A stretch of 64,000 nt of DNA from CAVSJA01 sp963728145 (GTDB lineage Bacteria; Bacteroidota; Bacteroidia; Chitinophagales; Chitinophagaceae): positions 1,054,001 through 1,118,000 of the forward strand of contig CAVSJA010000007.1 in NCBI GenBank assembly GCA_963728145.1, written 5' to 3'. The position numbers were made by a program, and so were the translations under genes. Of this stretch, positions 27,364 through 37,312 are shown piece by piece. Below the pieces are notes generated by a model. That model saw only the letters and a program-made list of their open reading frames with translations. It ran no database searches and was not told the origin of the DNA. How positions within the stretch are numbered: the first letter of the stretch is position 1; the number at the start of each line of letters is the position of its first letter.

Positions 27364-29772
27364 ATGATCAGAAACTACGTAAAGATTGCATGGAGAAATC
27401 TTCTAAAGTATAAAGTCTATTCATTAGTAAATATACTTGGTCTTGCTATTGGCATTGCCTTTACCTTTCTCATTGGTTCCTTTGTATGGGGAGAATGGAG
27501 GATTAACCGGGACCTGAAAAATGCAGAGCAACAATATTTTTTGCGGAGTGAGTGGAAGGACCGCAATCTTGGTCCTGATATTACTACCCTTGGCGCCTTA
27601 TCTACTCAACTCAAAGAAAAATATCCTAACCTGGTGGTCAATGCTTATCGCTGGGATGGCATCACCTCGGGCGTTTCGAAAGGTGATAAACATTTTCGTG
27701 AACCAATCCAGTTGGGTGATAGTACGCTATTTGAAATGTTTGGATTTAAATTATTGCATGGTGACGTAAGGACGGCGCTCAATGAACCTTATTCAGTAGT
27801 AATAACACCAGAAAAAGCAATTAAATACTTTGGAAAAACGGATGTGGTAGGGGAGTCTCTCACTATTCAGAGTTTTTCCGGTCAAAAAAGGGATTTTAAG
27901 ATTACCGGTGTTTTTGACAAATCTCCCGAGAATTCAGTAACACACCTGAATGAAAACACCGATAACCATTTCTTTATTCCAACGAACACATTTTCATATT
28001 TCGGCCGACAGGATCTTAATCTTTGGACAAATATTATCATCCCCTCTTATATTGAATTAAAGAAAGGGGCAAGTTTAAACGATCTGGATAAGGCAATAGC
28101 ACAACTCATTAACGACAATACTCCGGCAAACATCAGTCAAAATTTAAAAGTAGTGCCTATTCCTCTTACGGATTACTATCTCCAGAAGAATAATGGCCTT
28201 GTCAAACGAATGCTCTATGCATTATCATTTGTCGGATTGTTCATACTCTTGATGGCTCTTATAAACTTTATAAATATTTCCATCAGTAATTCTGCTGGTC
28301 GCACAAGAGAAATTGGTGTACGCAAGGTGTTGGGCAGTCATCGCAAACAGATCATAATTCAATTCATCACTGAATCAATAATTCTCGTTCTTTTCGCGAC
28401 CTTACTCGCTATTCTACTTTATTCAATTGGTCGGCCTGTTTTTGCAGGGATCGTTGGAAAGCAAGTGCCAAAACTTAATGCCTTCCCTTTAATTTTTGTG
28501 CTAATTCCTGTTGCGCTTATCTTGATCCTGGGAATTTTAGCTGGTATTTATCCTGCATTGGTTTTATCTGCAATGAAAACTGCGGATTCAATTAAGGGGA
28601 AATTGCAAAGCGTTAAGGAAAATATTCTATTGCGCAAATCATTGGTAGGTTTTCAATTTTCTATGGCTGCAATTGTGATCGTGGCCGCCTTGGTAGTGTC
28701 TCAACAGGTTTCTTTCTTCTTCAGCCAGGAATTAGGATACAATAAAGACTATATCGTTTCCTCACAGGTTCCCAGAGACTGGACGAGAGCAGGTCTGTTG
28801 AAGATGGAAACAGTCAGAAATGAATTTGGGTCTATGCCGCAAGTGGCTTCGGTTACACTTTCGTATGAAATTCCTAATGGAATGAATGGCGGACAACCGC
28901 TGGTATTTTCTTCTGGCAAAGATTCGACCACTGCTGTGCCAATGGCATTGCTTCTTACTGATGAAAATTATCTTTCGACTTATACAATTCCACTCAAAGC
29001 CGGTTCATTCATACAAAATTTCAATGATAGCCTGAACGTCGTGATTAACGAAAGGGCCGCGGGCATACTGGGGTACAAGAGCCCCGCAGATGCAGTAGGG
29101 GCAAGGGTTTGGGCGAATGCTACCGGACAAAACATTTTGTATACGGTGAAGGGAGTGACTAAGGACTTTCACTTTGGTACCATGCAACAAGAGATTCAAC
29201 CGATCATCTTCTTTCATCCAATGATGAACAATACGTATCGCTTTCTTTCATTCAAATTGAAACCGGGGAATATGCCAGGTACCCTGGAAGCGATTCAAAA
29301 GAAATGGGCACAACTGCTTCCAGGAAGCTCTTTTGAATTCAGTTTTATGGATGAAGCCTTGAAAAAAATTTATAAATCTGAGATCCAGTTGAAAAAAGCA
29401 GCTTATGTCGCCGGTTTTCTTGCATTAGTGATCGTTTTGCTTGGAATTTTTGGCCTGGTATCCTTAAGTATTCAAAAACGTACAAAGGAAATTGGAATCA
29501 GGAAAGTACTTGGAGCATCCCTGCAATCCATTGTTTCATTATTTCTCAAAGATTTTCTGATGGTCATTTTCATAGCAGGTTGTGTTGCTTGTCCGATAGC
29601 CTATTTAATTATGGATAACTGGTTGGAAGATTATGCATCGAGAATTTCAATAACAGCCCAACCATTTTTGCTTGCAATCGGAGGAATATTCCTATTGGCT
29701 GTAATTCTAATCTCTATCCAAACCCTGAAAACAGGAACAAGAAATTTAGTAAGAAGCTTAAGAACTGAATAA
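27364..29772 (+). CDS. P12: divergent duplicated MacB/FtsX-type ABC permease (802 aa)
   Basis: The outlier of the array. It starts MIRNYVKIAWRNLLKYKVYS, but after TM1 it has GEWRINRDLKNAEQQ where others have ELSYDxFH. The first periplasmic domain is unlike the rest (SGVSKGDKHFREPIQ). The pre-motif TM ends MALINFINISIS, without the cysteine. The first coupling motif TREIGVRKVLGSH is present. In the second half: VTKDFHFGTMQQEIQP, FMDEALKKIYKSE (about 661), TKEIGIRKVLGAS (about 707). The terminal TM pair lacks the aromatic WWVF signature (RISITAQPFLLAIGG), and the tail is NLVRSLRTE rather than NPVKSLRxE. It is preceded by the hairpin pair, not the palindromic element, so it may have a different origin or cargo from its neighbours. 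Reading frame intact throughout. Confidence 0.9.
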   Translation: MIRNYVKIAWRNLLKYKVYSLVNILGLAIGIAFTFLIGSFVWGEWRINRDLKNAEQQYFLRSEWKDRNLGPDITTLGALSTQLKEKYPNLVVNAYRWDGITSGVSKGDKHFREPIQLGDSTLFEMFGFKLLHGDVRTALNEPYSVVITPEKAIKYFGKTDVVGESLTIQSFSGQKRDFKITGVFDKSPENSVTHLNENTDNHFFIPTNTFSYFGRQDLNLWTNIIIPSYIELKKGASLNDLDKAIAQLINDNTPANISQNLKVVPIPLTDYYLQKNNGLVKRMLYALSFVGLFILLMALINFINISISNSAGRTREIGVRKVLGSHRKQIIIQFITESIILVLFATLLAILLYSIGRPVFAGIVGKQVPKLNAFPLIFVLIPVALILILGILAGIYPALVLSAMKTADSIKGKLQSVKENILLRKSLVGFQFSMAAIVIVAALVVSQQVSFFFSQELGYNKDYIVSSQVPRDWTRAGLLKMETVRNEFGSMPQVASVTLSYEIPNGMNGGQPLVFSSGKDSTTAVPMALLLTDENYLSTYTIPLKAGSFIQNFNDSLNVVINERAAGILGYKSPADAVGARVWANATGQNILYTVKGVTKDFHFGTMQQEIQPIIFFHPMMNNTYRFLSFKLKPGNMPGTLEAIQKKWAQLLPGSSFEFSFMDEALKKIYKSEIQLKKAAYVAGFLALVIVLLGIFGLVSLSIQKRTKEIGIRKVLGASLQSIVSLFLKDFLMVIFIAGCVACPIAYLIMDNWLEDYASRISITAQPFLLAIGGIFLLAVILISIQTLKTGTRNLVRSLRTE

Positions 29773-29799
29773 CGGACAAATAAAAACTATTGATCGACT

Positions 29800-29834
29800 A
29801 TTGACCATTCACCATTCACCATTGACCATTCACC
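29800..29834. repeat. Heptanucleotide tandem tract ATT(G/C)ACC, 5 units ending at the P13 start codon
   Basis: Five 7-bp units (ATTGACC, ATTCACC twice, ATTGACC, ATTCACC) run directly into the ATG of P13 at 29835, so the repeat forms the presumed ribosome-binding region. The words are reverse complements of the GTGAATG and GTCAATG units after P8. Confidence 0.9.
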
Positions 29835-32255
29835 ATGATCAGAAGCAACCTCAAGATCGGCTTTCGACAATTAAAGAAGAATAAACTCTATTCCTCCATC
29901 AATGTCATTGGACTTGGACTGGGAATCGCATGCATGCTGCTTGCTTTGCTCTATGTAAAAGACGAGCAGAGTTTTGATGAATTTCATGCCAACAATCCAA
30001 ACCTCTACAGGGTAACGACGACATTGGTTGCAAATAGAGAAGATGGAAGGCATACTGTTGGCGGTACGGGCCAGGTTCAGGCTCCGGTATTCAAGGCCGA
30101 GGTGCCCGAGATAAAGGAATATGCAAGAATATGGGGCGGAGATATTTATGGCGAAGTGAAGGCAAACGAGAAATCGCTTAGGGTGCAAATGTCCTTTGTT
30201 GATCCTTCCTTTTTTAAAGTTTTTTCATTTCCACTTTTAAATGGTGACACGGAAAACGCGCTGGCAAGTCCCGCCAATGTGGTAATATCTGAAAGCACGG
30301 CGTTAAAGTTTTTCAATTCTACCGACGTAGTTGGGAAGGTTATCAGCTTGCCAGGCGATCCTTCAGCGAAACGTCTGGGTAAACCCAGCTTAATAACAGC
30401 TGTTGCAAAAGACGCTCCAAAGAATTCTTCCATTCAGTTTGATATATTGCTATCAATGGAATTTGGCCAACTTTCATTCACGGATGATAACTGGCTGAAT
30501 GCGTATCTCGGTACTTATCTCGTGCTTCAACCCGGTGCCGACCTCAATGCTGTCGCAAAAAAATTTGATCGGATACATGCTGCTTACGCAGCCCAACAGA
30601 TTGCAGAGACTAAAAAGACTTATGGATTCGATCCCCAGGTAAGTTATGGATTGCAGCGAATGACGGATATCCACCTGAATCCATTCCCAAAATTTAGAGG
30701 TAATAGAGAAGCCGGCGTAATAAACGAAAGCAAGCCCGTTTTTTCTTATCTCTTCCTTGGTATTGCCGCTTTCATTCTCTTCATGGCTTCTATCAACTTT
30801 ATCAATATAAGCATTGCCGGCTCACTTCGCAGAAGCAAGGAAGTGGGAGTTAGAAAAGTAACTGGCGGTAATAAAATACAGATCATTTTCCAATTTCTCA
30901 GCGAATCTGCGATTCTTTGTGCAATTGCTTTTGTCGCTGGTTTACTAATAGCTGATCTCGCTTTGCCGGTATTCAACCAGCTTTCCGGTAAACAGATTCT
31001 CTTTAGAGAAGCATTTAATGCCGATCTGCTGTTATTATTTGTTTCATTATTAGTAGGAATCATCCTAATTACAGGATTATATCCTGCATACCTTTTGTCG
31101 CGATTCAAGGCGACCGAGGTTCTATATGGCAGGCAAAAACTGTATGGCCGAAATCTATTCGGAAAGGCATTGGTTGTCGTGCAGTTTTCGCTCGCAATAT
31201 TTTTCGTGATCGCTTCAGTGATTTATTTCCTGCAAATGGATTTTGTCCGCACTAAAGATCTTGGCTACAATCCCGACCAGGTAATTCGCAGCTATAACAA
31301 AGGGAATAAGCCGGATAAAGTGATCCAGGCAGTGTTGAAAGCTGAGCTTGCCAATGAACCTTCGGTCAGGAACATAACATTCGGAGCTGAGGGTGGCACA
31401 TACGACGTAAAGTTTGGCCCGAAATCAATACAATCCTGGCACCAGGTTGCAGATGAAAATTATTTGCCGGTAATGGGCATCAAATTAAAAGCAGGCAGAA
31501 ATTTCTCTGCTTCTTTTCCATCTGATACGCTTAAAGCAATAATCGTAAATGAAGCTTTTGTTCGGGCCGCAGGACTTGCGGATCCGATCGGGGCTTCGGT
31601 TGCATTAGACGATCATGATAAGGAAACTAAAACAATTATTGGGGTAGTTAATGATTTCCATTACGAATCCTTAAGGGAAAGAATTAAACCGTTGGTTCTG
31701 ATCATGAGTAAATGGAATACGGGTGGAATCTGGGTTCAGGTTGATAAGAACAAACAGCAAGAAGGATTGACAGCATTTATCAATGCTTATAGGAAAGCTG
31801 ACCCCGGAACAGAGCCCGACTATCTTTTCATGGTTGAGGGTGTTGCAAATGAATACCAGCAGGAGCAACGATGGCAAAAAATCGCAGGTATTGCCACTGT
31901 ACTTTCCCTCGTGATCTGTTGTCTTGGATTATTTGCGCTGGCCCACCTTGCTACGCAACTAAGAACAAAGGAGATTGGAATAAGAAAAGTACTGGGAGCT
32001 GGAGTGTTGAATATTGTTGCGCTTCTATCTGCACAACTATTAATGTTGGTTGTACTGGCAATTGTGATTGCATCTCCGTTTGCATGGTTGATGATGAATC
32101 GCTGGTTAGAAAATTTCCAATACAGAATTGATATAAACTGGTGGATCTTCCTGCTTGCAGGAATTGCTGCTTTACTAATTGCATTTATTACGGTAGGATT
32201 TCAAACATTCAGAGCTGCAATGATGAACCCGGTGAAGAGTTTAAGGAATGAGTAA
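29835..32255 (+). CDS. P13: duplicated MacB/FtsX-type ABC permease (806 aa)
   Basis: Starts MIRSNLKIGFRQLKKNKLYS, an F-R-Q-L variant of the usual WRNL. Motifs: DEQSFDEFH; LQRMTDIHLNP; ASINFINISIAGS, without the cysteine; SKEVGVRKVTGGN (GG for GA); second-half TM LVVVQFSLAIFFVIAS; VVNDFHYESLRERIKP; FMVEGVANEYQQE (about 665), which lacks the aspartate of FLDE; TKEIGIRKVLGAG (about 711); YRIDINWWIFLLAG; tail NPVKSLRNE. It has a cysteine pair at the start of the penultimate TM (VICCLGLFALA). The gap to P12 is 62 bp and more than half of it is the heptamer tract. Same membrane role as siblings; substrate unknown. Confidence 0.92.
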   Translation: MIRSNLKIGFRQLKKNKLYSSINVIGLGLGIACMLLALLYVKDEQSFDEFHANNPNLYRVTTTLVANREDGRHTVGGTGQVQAPVFKAEVPEIKEYARIWGGDIYGEVKANEKSLRVQMSFVDPSFFKVFSFPLLNGDTENALASPANVVISESTALKFFNSTDVVGKVISLPGDPSAKRLGKPSLITAVAKDAPKNSSIQFDILLSMEFGQLSFTDDNWLNAYLGTYLVLQPGADLNAVAKKFDRIHAAYAAQQIAETKKTYGFDPQVSYGLQRMTDIHLNPFPKFRGNREAGVINESKPVFSYLFLGIAAFILFMASINFINISIAGSLRRSKEVGVRKVTGGNKIQIIFQFLSESAILCAIAFVAGLLIADLALPVFNQLSGKQILFREAFNADLLLLFVSLLVGIILITGLYPAYLLSRFKATEVLYGRQKLYGRNLFGKALVVVQFSLAIFFVIASVIYFLQMDFVRTKDLGYNPDQVIRSYNKGNKPDKVIQAVLKAELANEPSVRNITFGAEGGTYDVKFGPKSIQSWHQVADENYLPVMGIKLKAGRNFSASFPSDTLKAIIVNEAFVRAAGLADPIGASVALDDHDKETKTIIGVVNDFHYESLRERIKPLVLIMSKWNTGGIWVQVDKNKQQEGLTAFINAYRKADPGTEPDYLFMVEGVANEYQQEQRWQKIAGIATVLSLVICCLGLFALAHLATQLRTKEIGIRKVLGAGVLNIVALLSAQLLMLVVLAIVIASPFAWLMMNRWLENFQYRIDINWWIFLLAGIAALLIAFITVGFQTFRAAMMNPVKSLRNE

Positions 32256-32257
32256 AT

Positions 32258-32340
32258 GGTTATATGGTTTGATGGTTCGATTGTTGGGCTTATAAATAGT
32301 AAATCCAACCATCAAACAATCAATCAATCGAACAATCAAA
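32258..32340. repeat. Palindromic intergenic element, copy 6 (P13-P14)
   Basis: Left words TATGGTTTGATGGTTCGATT and right words AACCATCAAACAATCAATC are largely complementary around a short loop (ATAAATAGT). The central GCTGATAC core is lost. It abuts the relic start at 32345. Confidence 0.7.
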
Positions 32341-32344
32341 ATAT

Positions 32345-32359
32345 ATGTTTAGAAACTAA
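32345..32359 (+). other. Relic or mini-ORF resembling a permease start (M-F-R-N-stop)
   Basis: ATG TTT AGA AAC TAA followed by ATAAAAATTACC closely matches the first 25 bases of P4 (ATGTTTAGAAACTATCTAAA...), with a stop at codon 5. It is 34 bp upstream of, and out of frame with, the real P14 start. Either a fossil N-terminus left by recombination or, less likely, a tiny leader ORF. Confidence 0.5.
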
Positions 32360-32378
32360 ATAAAAATTACCATCTGCC

Positions 32379-34814
32379 ATGATAAAACATTATTTCCTCA
32401 TCGCGTTTCGTAATCTCCGCCGGCAGAAAGTGCTTGCGACCATTAATATTCTTGGTCTTTCTATTGGCCTGGCTTGTTTTATGTTATTTCTACTCTATTC
32501 GGTAAACGAATTCAACTTTGATCGCTTTCATAAGAACGCCGACAATATTTACCGTGTTTATCGCTGGACGGAAGCTATGGAAGGTGACGAAGCTTCAGGA
32601 GATGTTTATCTTCCTATGCCACTAGGCCCGGCTTTGAAACAGGACCTTCCCGATGTGGAAGATTATGTTCGTATGCAGGAAGGCTGGAGCGACACTTATG
32701 TGCGCACCGGAAATAAGGTTAGCAGTTTGCCGGTTTCTTTTGCTGATCCAGGTATGTTCTCCGTATTTAGTTTTCCACTAAAATATGGCGAACCTAAGAC
32801 GGCATTGGAAGGAATACAAAGCCTCGTTCTTTCAGAAGAAACGGCAATTCAATTATTCGGTAACAGAAACCCAATTGGTGAGAAGGTCGAAATAAAATTA
32901 TTTGATGAATTCGCGCCCTTTGTTGTGAGTGCAGTAGCTAAACATATTCCTTCGAACTCATCACTTTCTTTTCAAGTGTTGGGCAATTACGAATATCTGC
33001 CGACCACCAGGAATGGTAAACGAAGCGTCAATAACTGGAATCGCTCTTCTTATTTCACCTTCGTCAAATTGAGGCCTGGCAGCACACTTGCTACAGATGA
33101 AACGCGGTTGCAGGATTTCAGGAAAAAATATTATCCCACCGAAGAAGAAGAGCTTAGAAAGGCAGGCTACTGGAAGGAGAAAGGTGCACCGGTTAAGTAT
33201 GGAATGCAACCCTTGCTTTCCATACATACAGATACCAAAGTTTGGGGTGGAAGTATATCGTCTGTTGATCCAAAGATCATTTGGATACTGCTCGGTATAG
33301 CCGGCGCAGTTCTGTTAATTGCCTGTATCAATTTCACAACTCTCGCGATCGGACGTTCAGCTATTCGTGCAAGAGAAATTGGGATACGAAAAGTAGTCGG
33401 GAGTATGCGAAAACAATTAATTATCCAGTTCCTTGCTGAAGCATTATTACTTACAATACTTTCTGTCATTCTTGGGTTGCTTCTTTCCAAATTATTATTG
33501 CCTTATTTCAATCAATTGGCAGGACGATCGCTGGATTTTTCTTTCCGCCAGTTTCCGGAAATGTATTGGCTGCTGACCGGTCTTACTTTATTGGTTGGAT
33601 TATTGGCAGGGAGTTATCCAGCATTGATCCTGTCGCGATTCAACCCTATAGAAGTGCTGAAACACAAGATCAGGGTAGGTGGGTCGAATATTTTCACTAA
33701 ATCACTTGTAACATTCCAGTTTATTCTTTCGATTGGTTTGATCGCTTCAATGATCATAATCCTTCAGCAGATCAATTTTATGACTAGTAAGAATCCCGGT
33801 TTCAATAAGGAAAATGTGGTAATGGTTGATGGAAGCAGTACAGATGCAGAGAAGATCTATCCCATATTCAAACAAACAATGCTTGCAAATCCGCAAGTAG
33901 CAAGCATAACGAGCTCCGAGCTTGGTTTGGGTGAAGGGACCGGATGGAGCCGGTCGGGATTCGATTACAAGGGCAGACATAAAGAAGTGTTTGAGTATTT
34001 CATTGATCCGGATTACCTCCCAACAATGGGAATTCAACTTATCAGGGGAAGAAATTTTGATCCACGCATTTCATCAGATACTTTGACTTCAGTAATCGTA
34101 AATGAAAAAATGGTGAGGGATATGGGCTGGACGATTGATAATGCAGTTGGTCAACCATTGACAGGATATATGGAGAATCTCACTCCGGTTGTGATTGGTG
34201 TAATAAAGGATTTTAATTTCCGTCCACTAAAGGAGGAAATAGAACCACAGATGTTTCACCAGTTTTCCAGCTATAAGCCATATAAATTCTTCGTGCGACT
34301 AAAACCCGGAAACCCTTCAAAGACATTAGCGGAAATGGAGAGGATATGGAGTGGATTGGAAAAAGATCTTCCATTCAAACACAGCTTCCTCGATGAGAAC
34401 CTCGCCCGCTTCTATGAAAGCGAACAACGCTGGGGCAGGATCGTTGGATGGGCGGGAGGTATTTCAATTTTCCTGGCTTGTTTGGGTTTGTTTGGATTGG
34501 CCGCATTGTCAGCGCTAAATCGTACAAAAGAAATTGGAATAAGAAAGGTATTAGGTGCGTCATTAACAACAATAGTAAAACTATTATCAAAGGATTTTCT
34601 GAAACTGGTATTGATCGCATTGATCATTGCAGCACCGATATCCTGGTATTTCATGGATAAATGGTTACAGGATTTTGCCTATAGGATCTCCATTGGCTGG
34701 TACATATTCATTATTGCAGGTGTACTGGCATTGCTCATCGCATTTATAACAATCGGTTACCAGGCGGTGAAGGCAGGGATAAGAAATCCGGTAGGAGCGT
34801 TGAGAAGTGAATAA
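32379..34814 (+). CDS. P14: duplicated MacB/FtsX-type ABC permease (811 aa)
   Basis: Starts MIKHYFLIAFRNLRRQKVLA. Motifs: VNEFNFDRFH; first periplasmic domain with a basic, charged insertion (KKYYPTEEEELRKAGYWKEK) before MQPLLSIHTDT; ACINFTTLAIGRS; AREIGIRKVVGSM; VIKDFNFRPLKEEIEP; FLDENLARFYESE (about 670); TKEIGIRKVLGAS (about 716); YRISIGWYIFIIAG, with WY for WW; tail NPVGALRSE, with G for K as in P17. The start at 32379 is preferred to the upstream ATG at 32345, which terminates after four codons. P15 follows after only 38 bp, so P14-P15 are likely cotranscribed. Confidence 0.92.
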   Translation: MIKHYFLIAFRNLRRQKVLATINILGLSIGLACFMLFLLYSVNEFNFDRFHKNADNIYRVYRWTEAMEGDEASGDVYLPMPLGPALKQDLPDVEDYVRMQEGWSDTYVRTGNKVSSLPVSFADPGMFSVFSFPLKYGEPKTALEGIQSLVLSEETAIQLFGNRNPIGEKVEIKLFDEFAPFVVSAVAKHIPSNSSLSFQVLGNYEYLPTTRNGKRSVNNWNRSSYFTFVKLRPGSTLATDETRLQDFRKKYYPTEEEELRKAGYWKEKGAPVKYGMQPLLSIHTDTKVWGGSISSVDPKIIWILLGIAGAVLLIACINFTTLAIGRSAIRAREIGIRKVVGSMRKQLIIQFLAEALLLTILSVILGLLLSKLLLPYFNQLAGRSLDFSFRQFPEMYWLLTGLTLLVGLLAGSYPALILSRFNPIEVLKHKIRVGGSNIFTKSLVTFQFILSIGLIASMIIILQQINFMTSKNPGFNKENVVMVDGSSTDAEKIYPIFKQTMLANPQVASITSSELGLGEGTGWSRSGFDYKGRHKEVFEYFIDPDYLPTMGIQLIRGRNFDPRISSDTLTSVIVNEKMVRDMGWTIDNAVGQPLTGYMENLTPVVIGVIKDFNFRPLKEEIEPQMFHQFSSYKPYKFFVRLKPGNPSKTLAEMERIWSGLEKDLPFKHSFLDENLARFYESEQRWGRIVGWAGGISIFLACLGLFGLAALSALNRTKEIGIRKVLGASLTTIVKLLSKDFLKLVLIALIIAAPISWYFMDKWLQDFAYRISIGWYIFIIAGVLALLIAFITIGYQAVKAGIRNPVGALRSE

Positions 34815-34852
34815 ATATTGAAACATTTATTAATGTCAAACGTACTATTATT

Positions 34853-37252
34853 ATGATAAAGAATTTTTTCCTGGCGGGATGGCGAAACCTCTCCAGAAAT
34901 AAGGTCTTTACCTTTCTGAATGTAACCGGTTTGGCCATTGGCATCACCGTTTGCCTTGTAATTGGTGTTTGGTTGCAGCGGGAATTGAGTTTTGACAAAT
35001 TTCATCCGAATAAAGATTACATCTATAGAGTTTCCAACACCTTTAAAAGTGAGAGTGAGTCATTTTCACAGGCTCCATCCGGCACTGCATTCGGAGCTCA
35101 TTTACCAAAGGAATTACCCGCTGTAAAATCTGCCTGTAGGGTGTTCTATGATGAATTCAAACTCAAACTTGACAATAACCAGCAAATTGAATCAGGATGC
35201 GCGATCGTAGATTCGAACTTCTTTTCCTTCTTCGGATTTAAACTGATTTCAGGAGATCCAGCACAGGTATTGCGAACACATGATAGGATTGTGCTCACGG
35301 AAGACCTGGCAAAAAAATACTTCGGTAACCAGGATCCAATTGGAAAGACAATGATTCTTGACGGAGAATACCCCGTTACCGTGTCGGGTATTGCAGAAAA
35401 TCCTCCCATCAATTCACAGATTCAGTATGAATTATTGGTTCCATATGCGTATCTGAGGAAAATTGCTAATGAGCAATGGAAGTATGATATAGATAACGGT
35501 TGGTCGGGCGGTTGGCCACTGACTTACATTCAACTTCAGGAAACTGCTGATCCTGGTGCGGTGACAAAGCAGATAAACCAGTTGGCATCAAAGAAAGCTG
35601 AAAAGGAATGGAAGGAAAATAAAATGTCCTATACTTATTTCCTTCAACCTATAACCGATATTCATCTCAAATCGAACCTGAGATATGATTCACGGAATAA
35701 TGGAAGCCTCGCAAGAGTAAAGATTTTTGCAATTGTAGGAGTAATCGTATTACTGCTCGCCTGCATCAATTATATCAATCTCACAACTGCTGGAGCGATA
35801 AAGCGGGCGAGGGAAACATCAGTAAGAAAAGTAGTAGGTGCTTCAAAATTTCAACTGATCCGGCAATTCTTCTTTGAAACAATGATCATTTGCGGAATTG
35901 CGGTTATCGTCGGAATAGTGCTGTTGAAATTGTTATTACCGGCTTTTTCGTCCTGGATTGGTCAGCCTTATCATTTTGCATTGTCTGGCGGCAATATTCT
36001 TATCGTGCTTGGGTTCGTGGTTTTCATTTCTGCCGTTGCAGGAATATATCCTGCTGCGATCCTTTCTTCATTCAAACCTGCAATTGCATTAAAAGGTAGT
36101 TTTTCTCAAAGCACAAGAGGTAATTATATAAGAAAGGGGCTTGTTGTTTTTCAATTCACGATGACCATCGGTATGGTAGCCTCCATTCTTATCATTAGCA
36201 GGCAGATGAATTATATAAAGAATAAATCCTTAGGATTTCAGGGGGATGCTGTTGTTGAAGTTCGATTTTATGGAGAATCCACTGTGAGAAACCAATATGC
36301 TTCGCTGCGCGACAAACTGCTGGCAAGTCCTTATATACTCAATGTATCCAAACATAACCAGAATGTAGTGGGTGGTTTGGGAAATGGATGGACTACTACA
36401 AAGAATTTGAAAGGAGAGGAGATCTCAACCAGTTTGTACAATATGTATGTTGACACTAGTTATTTCGATACATATAATATGAAACTTGTTGCCGGGCGCT
36501 TCTTTTCAAAAGATTTTCTTACGGATACGACAAAATCTCTGCTTGTGAACGAAGCGGCAGTGAGAACATTTGGTTGGGAAAATGCCGAAAATGCAATCGG
36601 TAAACCATTTGGCAAAGGAGAAAACGAACAAAGGGTTGTTGGCGTGGTTAAGGATTTCAATTTCGAAAGTCTGCACAAACCTGTTGAAGCATTGATGATC
36701 GGTTATTCTACCGGAGGAAACCGCTTGTCTTTAAAACTAGATGGAAATCATATTACCGAAGCGTTGGATCACTTGAAGAAAGTATGGTCGGCATCTATCA
36801 CAGAAGTTCCCTTAGCCTACACATTTGTCAATGAATCGGTGGAAAAGCAATACGGGAATGAGCAAAAAATGGAAGGGATATTTTATGGATTTGCAGGGCT
36901 ATCACTTTTGATCGGTTGTCTGGGCTTATTCGGTTTATCGCTTTATGTGGTTGAAAGAAAAATAAAAGAGATTGGAATCAGGAAAGTATTAGGCGCAAGT
37001 ATCCCGGGTATCGTTGGATTGTTGTCGAGGGATTTTTTAAAACTGGTTGTAATTGCAGCATTGATTGCATCTCCGATCGCCTGGTGGTTGATGAACGAAT
37101 GGCTAAAGGATTTTGCATATCGTGTAAATATTGGCTGGTGGATATTTCTTGTATCAGGTGTGCTTGCATTGACGATTGCATTGATAACAGTGAGTTTCCA
37201 ATCAATAAGGGCTGCTTTGGCAAACCCTGTGAAGAGTTTGAGAACTGATTAA
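34853..37252 (+). CDS. P15: duplicated MacB/FtsX-type ABC permease (799 aa)
   Basis: Starts MIKNFFLAGWRNLSRNKVFT. Motifs: RELSFDKFHP; LQPITDIHLKS; ACINYINLTTAGA; ARETSVRKVVGAS, with T-S for I-G in the coupling helix; second-half TM LVVFQFTMTIGMVAS; VVKDFNFESLHKPVEA; FVNESVEKQYGNE (about 658), where N replaces the aspartate; VERKIKEIGIRKVLGAS (about 704); YRVNIGWWIFLVSG; tail NPVKSLRTD, the only one ending in D. The domain around residues 600-650 is among the shortest of the series. P16 follows after 60 bp that contain CTAACCAA-like repeats rather than the palindromic element. Substrate unknown. Confidence 0.92.
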   Translation: MIKNFFLAGWRNLSRNKVFTFLNVTGLAIGITVCLVIGVWLQRELSFDKFHPNKDYIYRVSNTFKSESESFSQAPSGTAFGAHLPKELPAVKSACRVFYDEFKLKLDNNQQIESGCAIVDSNFFSFFGFKLISGDPAQVLRTHDRIVLTEDLAKKYFGNQDPIGKTMILDGEYPVTVSGIAENPPINSQIQYELLVPYAYLRKIANEQWKYDIDNGWSGGWPLTYIQLQETADPGAVTKQINQLASKKAEKEWKENKMSYTYFLQPITDIHLKSNLRYDSRNNGSLARVKIFAIVGVIVLLLACINYINLTTAGAIKRARETSVRKVVGASKFQLIRQFFFETMIICGIAVIVGIVLLKLLLPAFSSWIGQPYHFALSGGNILIVLGFVVFISAVAGIYPAAILSSFKPAIALKGSFSQSTRGNYIRKGLVVFQFTMTIGMVASILIISRQMNYIKNKSLGFQGDAVVEVRFYGESTVRNQYASLRDKLLASPYILNVSKHNQNVVGGLGNGWTTTKNLKGEEISTSLYNMYVDTSYFDTYNMKLVAGRFFSKDFLTDTTKSLLVNEAAVRTFGWENAENAIGKPFGKGENEQRVVGVVKDFNFESLHKPVEALMIGYSTGGNRLSLKLDGNHITEALDHLKKVWSASITEVPLAYTFVNESVEKQYGNEQKMEGIFYGFAGLSLLIGCLGLFGLSLYVVERKIKEIGIRKVLGASIPGIVGLLSRDFLKLVVIAALIASPIAWWLMNEWLKDFAYRVNIGWWIFLVSGVLALTIALITVSFQSIRAALANPVKSLRTD

Positions 37253-37312
37253 ACCCTATGAACAAACTAACCAACTAACCAATCAACCAGTTAACCTGTC
37301 AACTATAAAACC

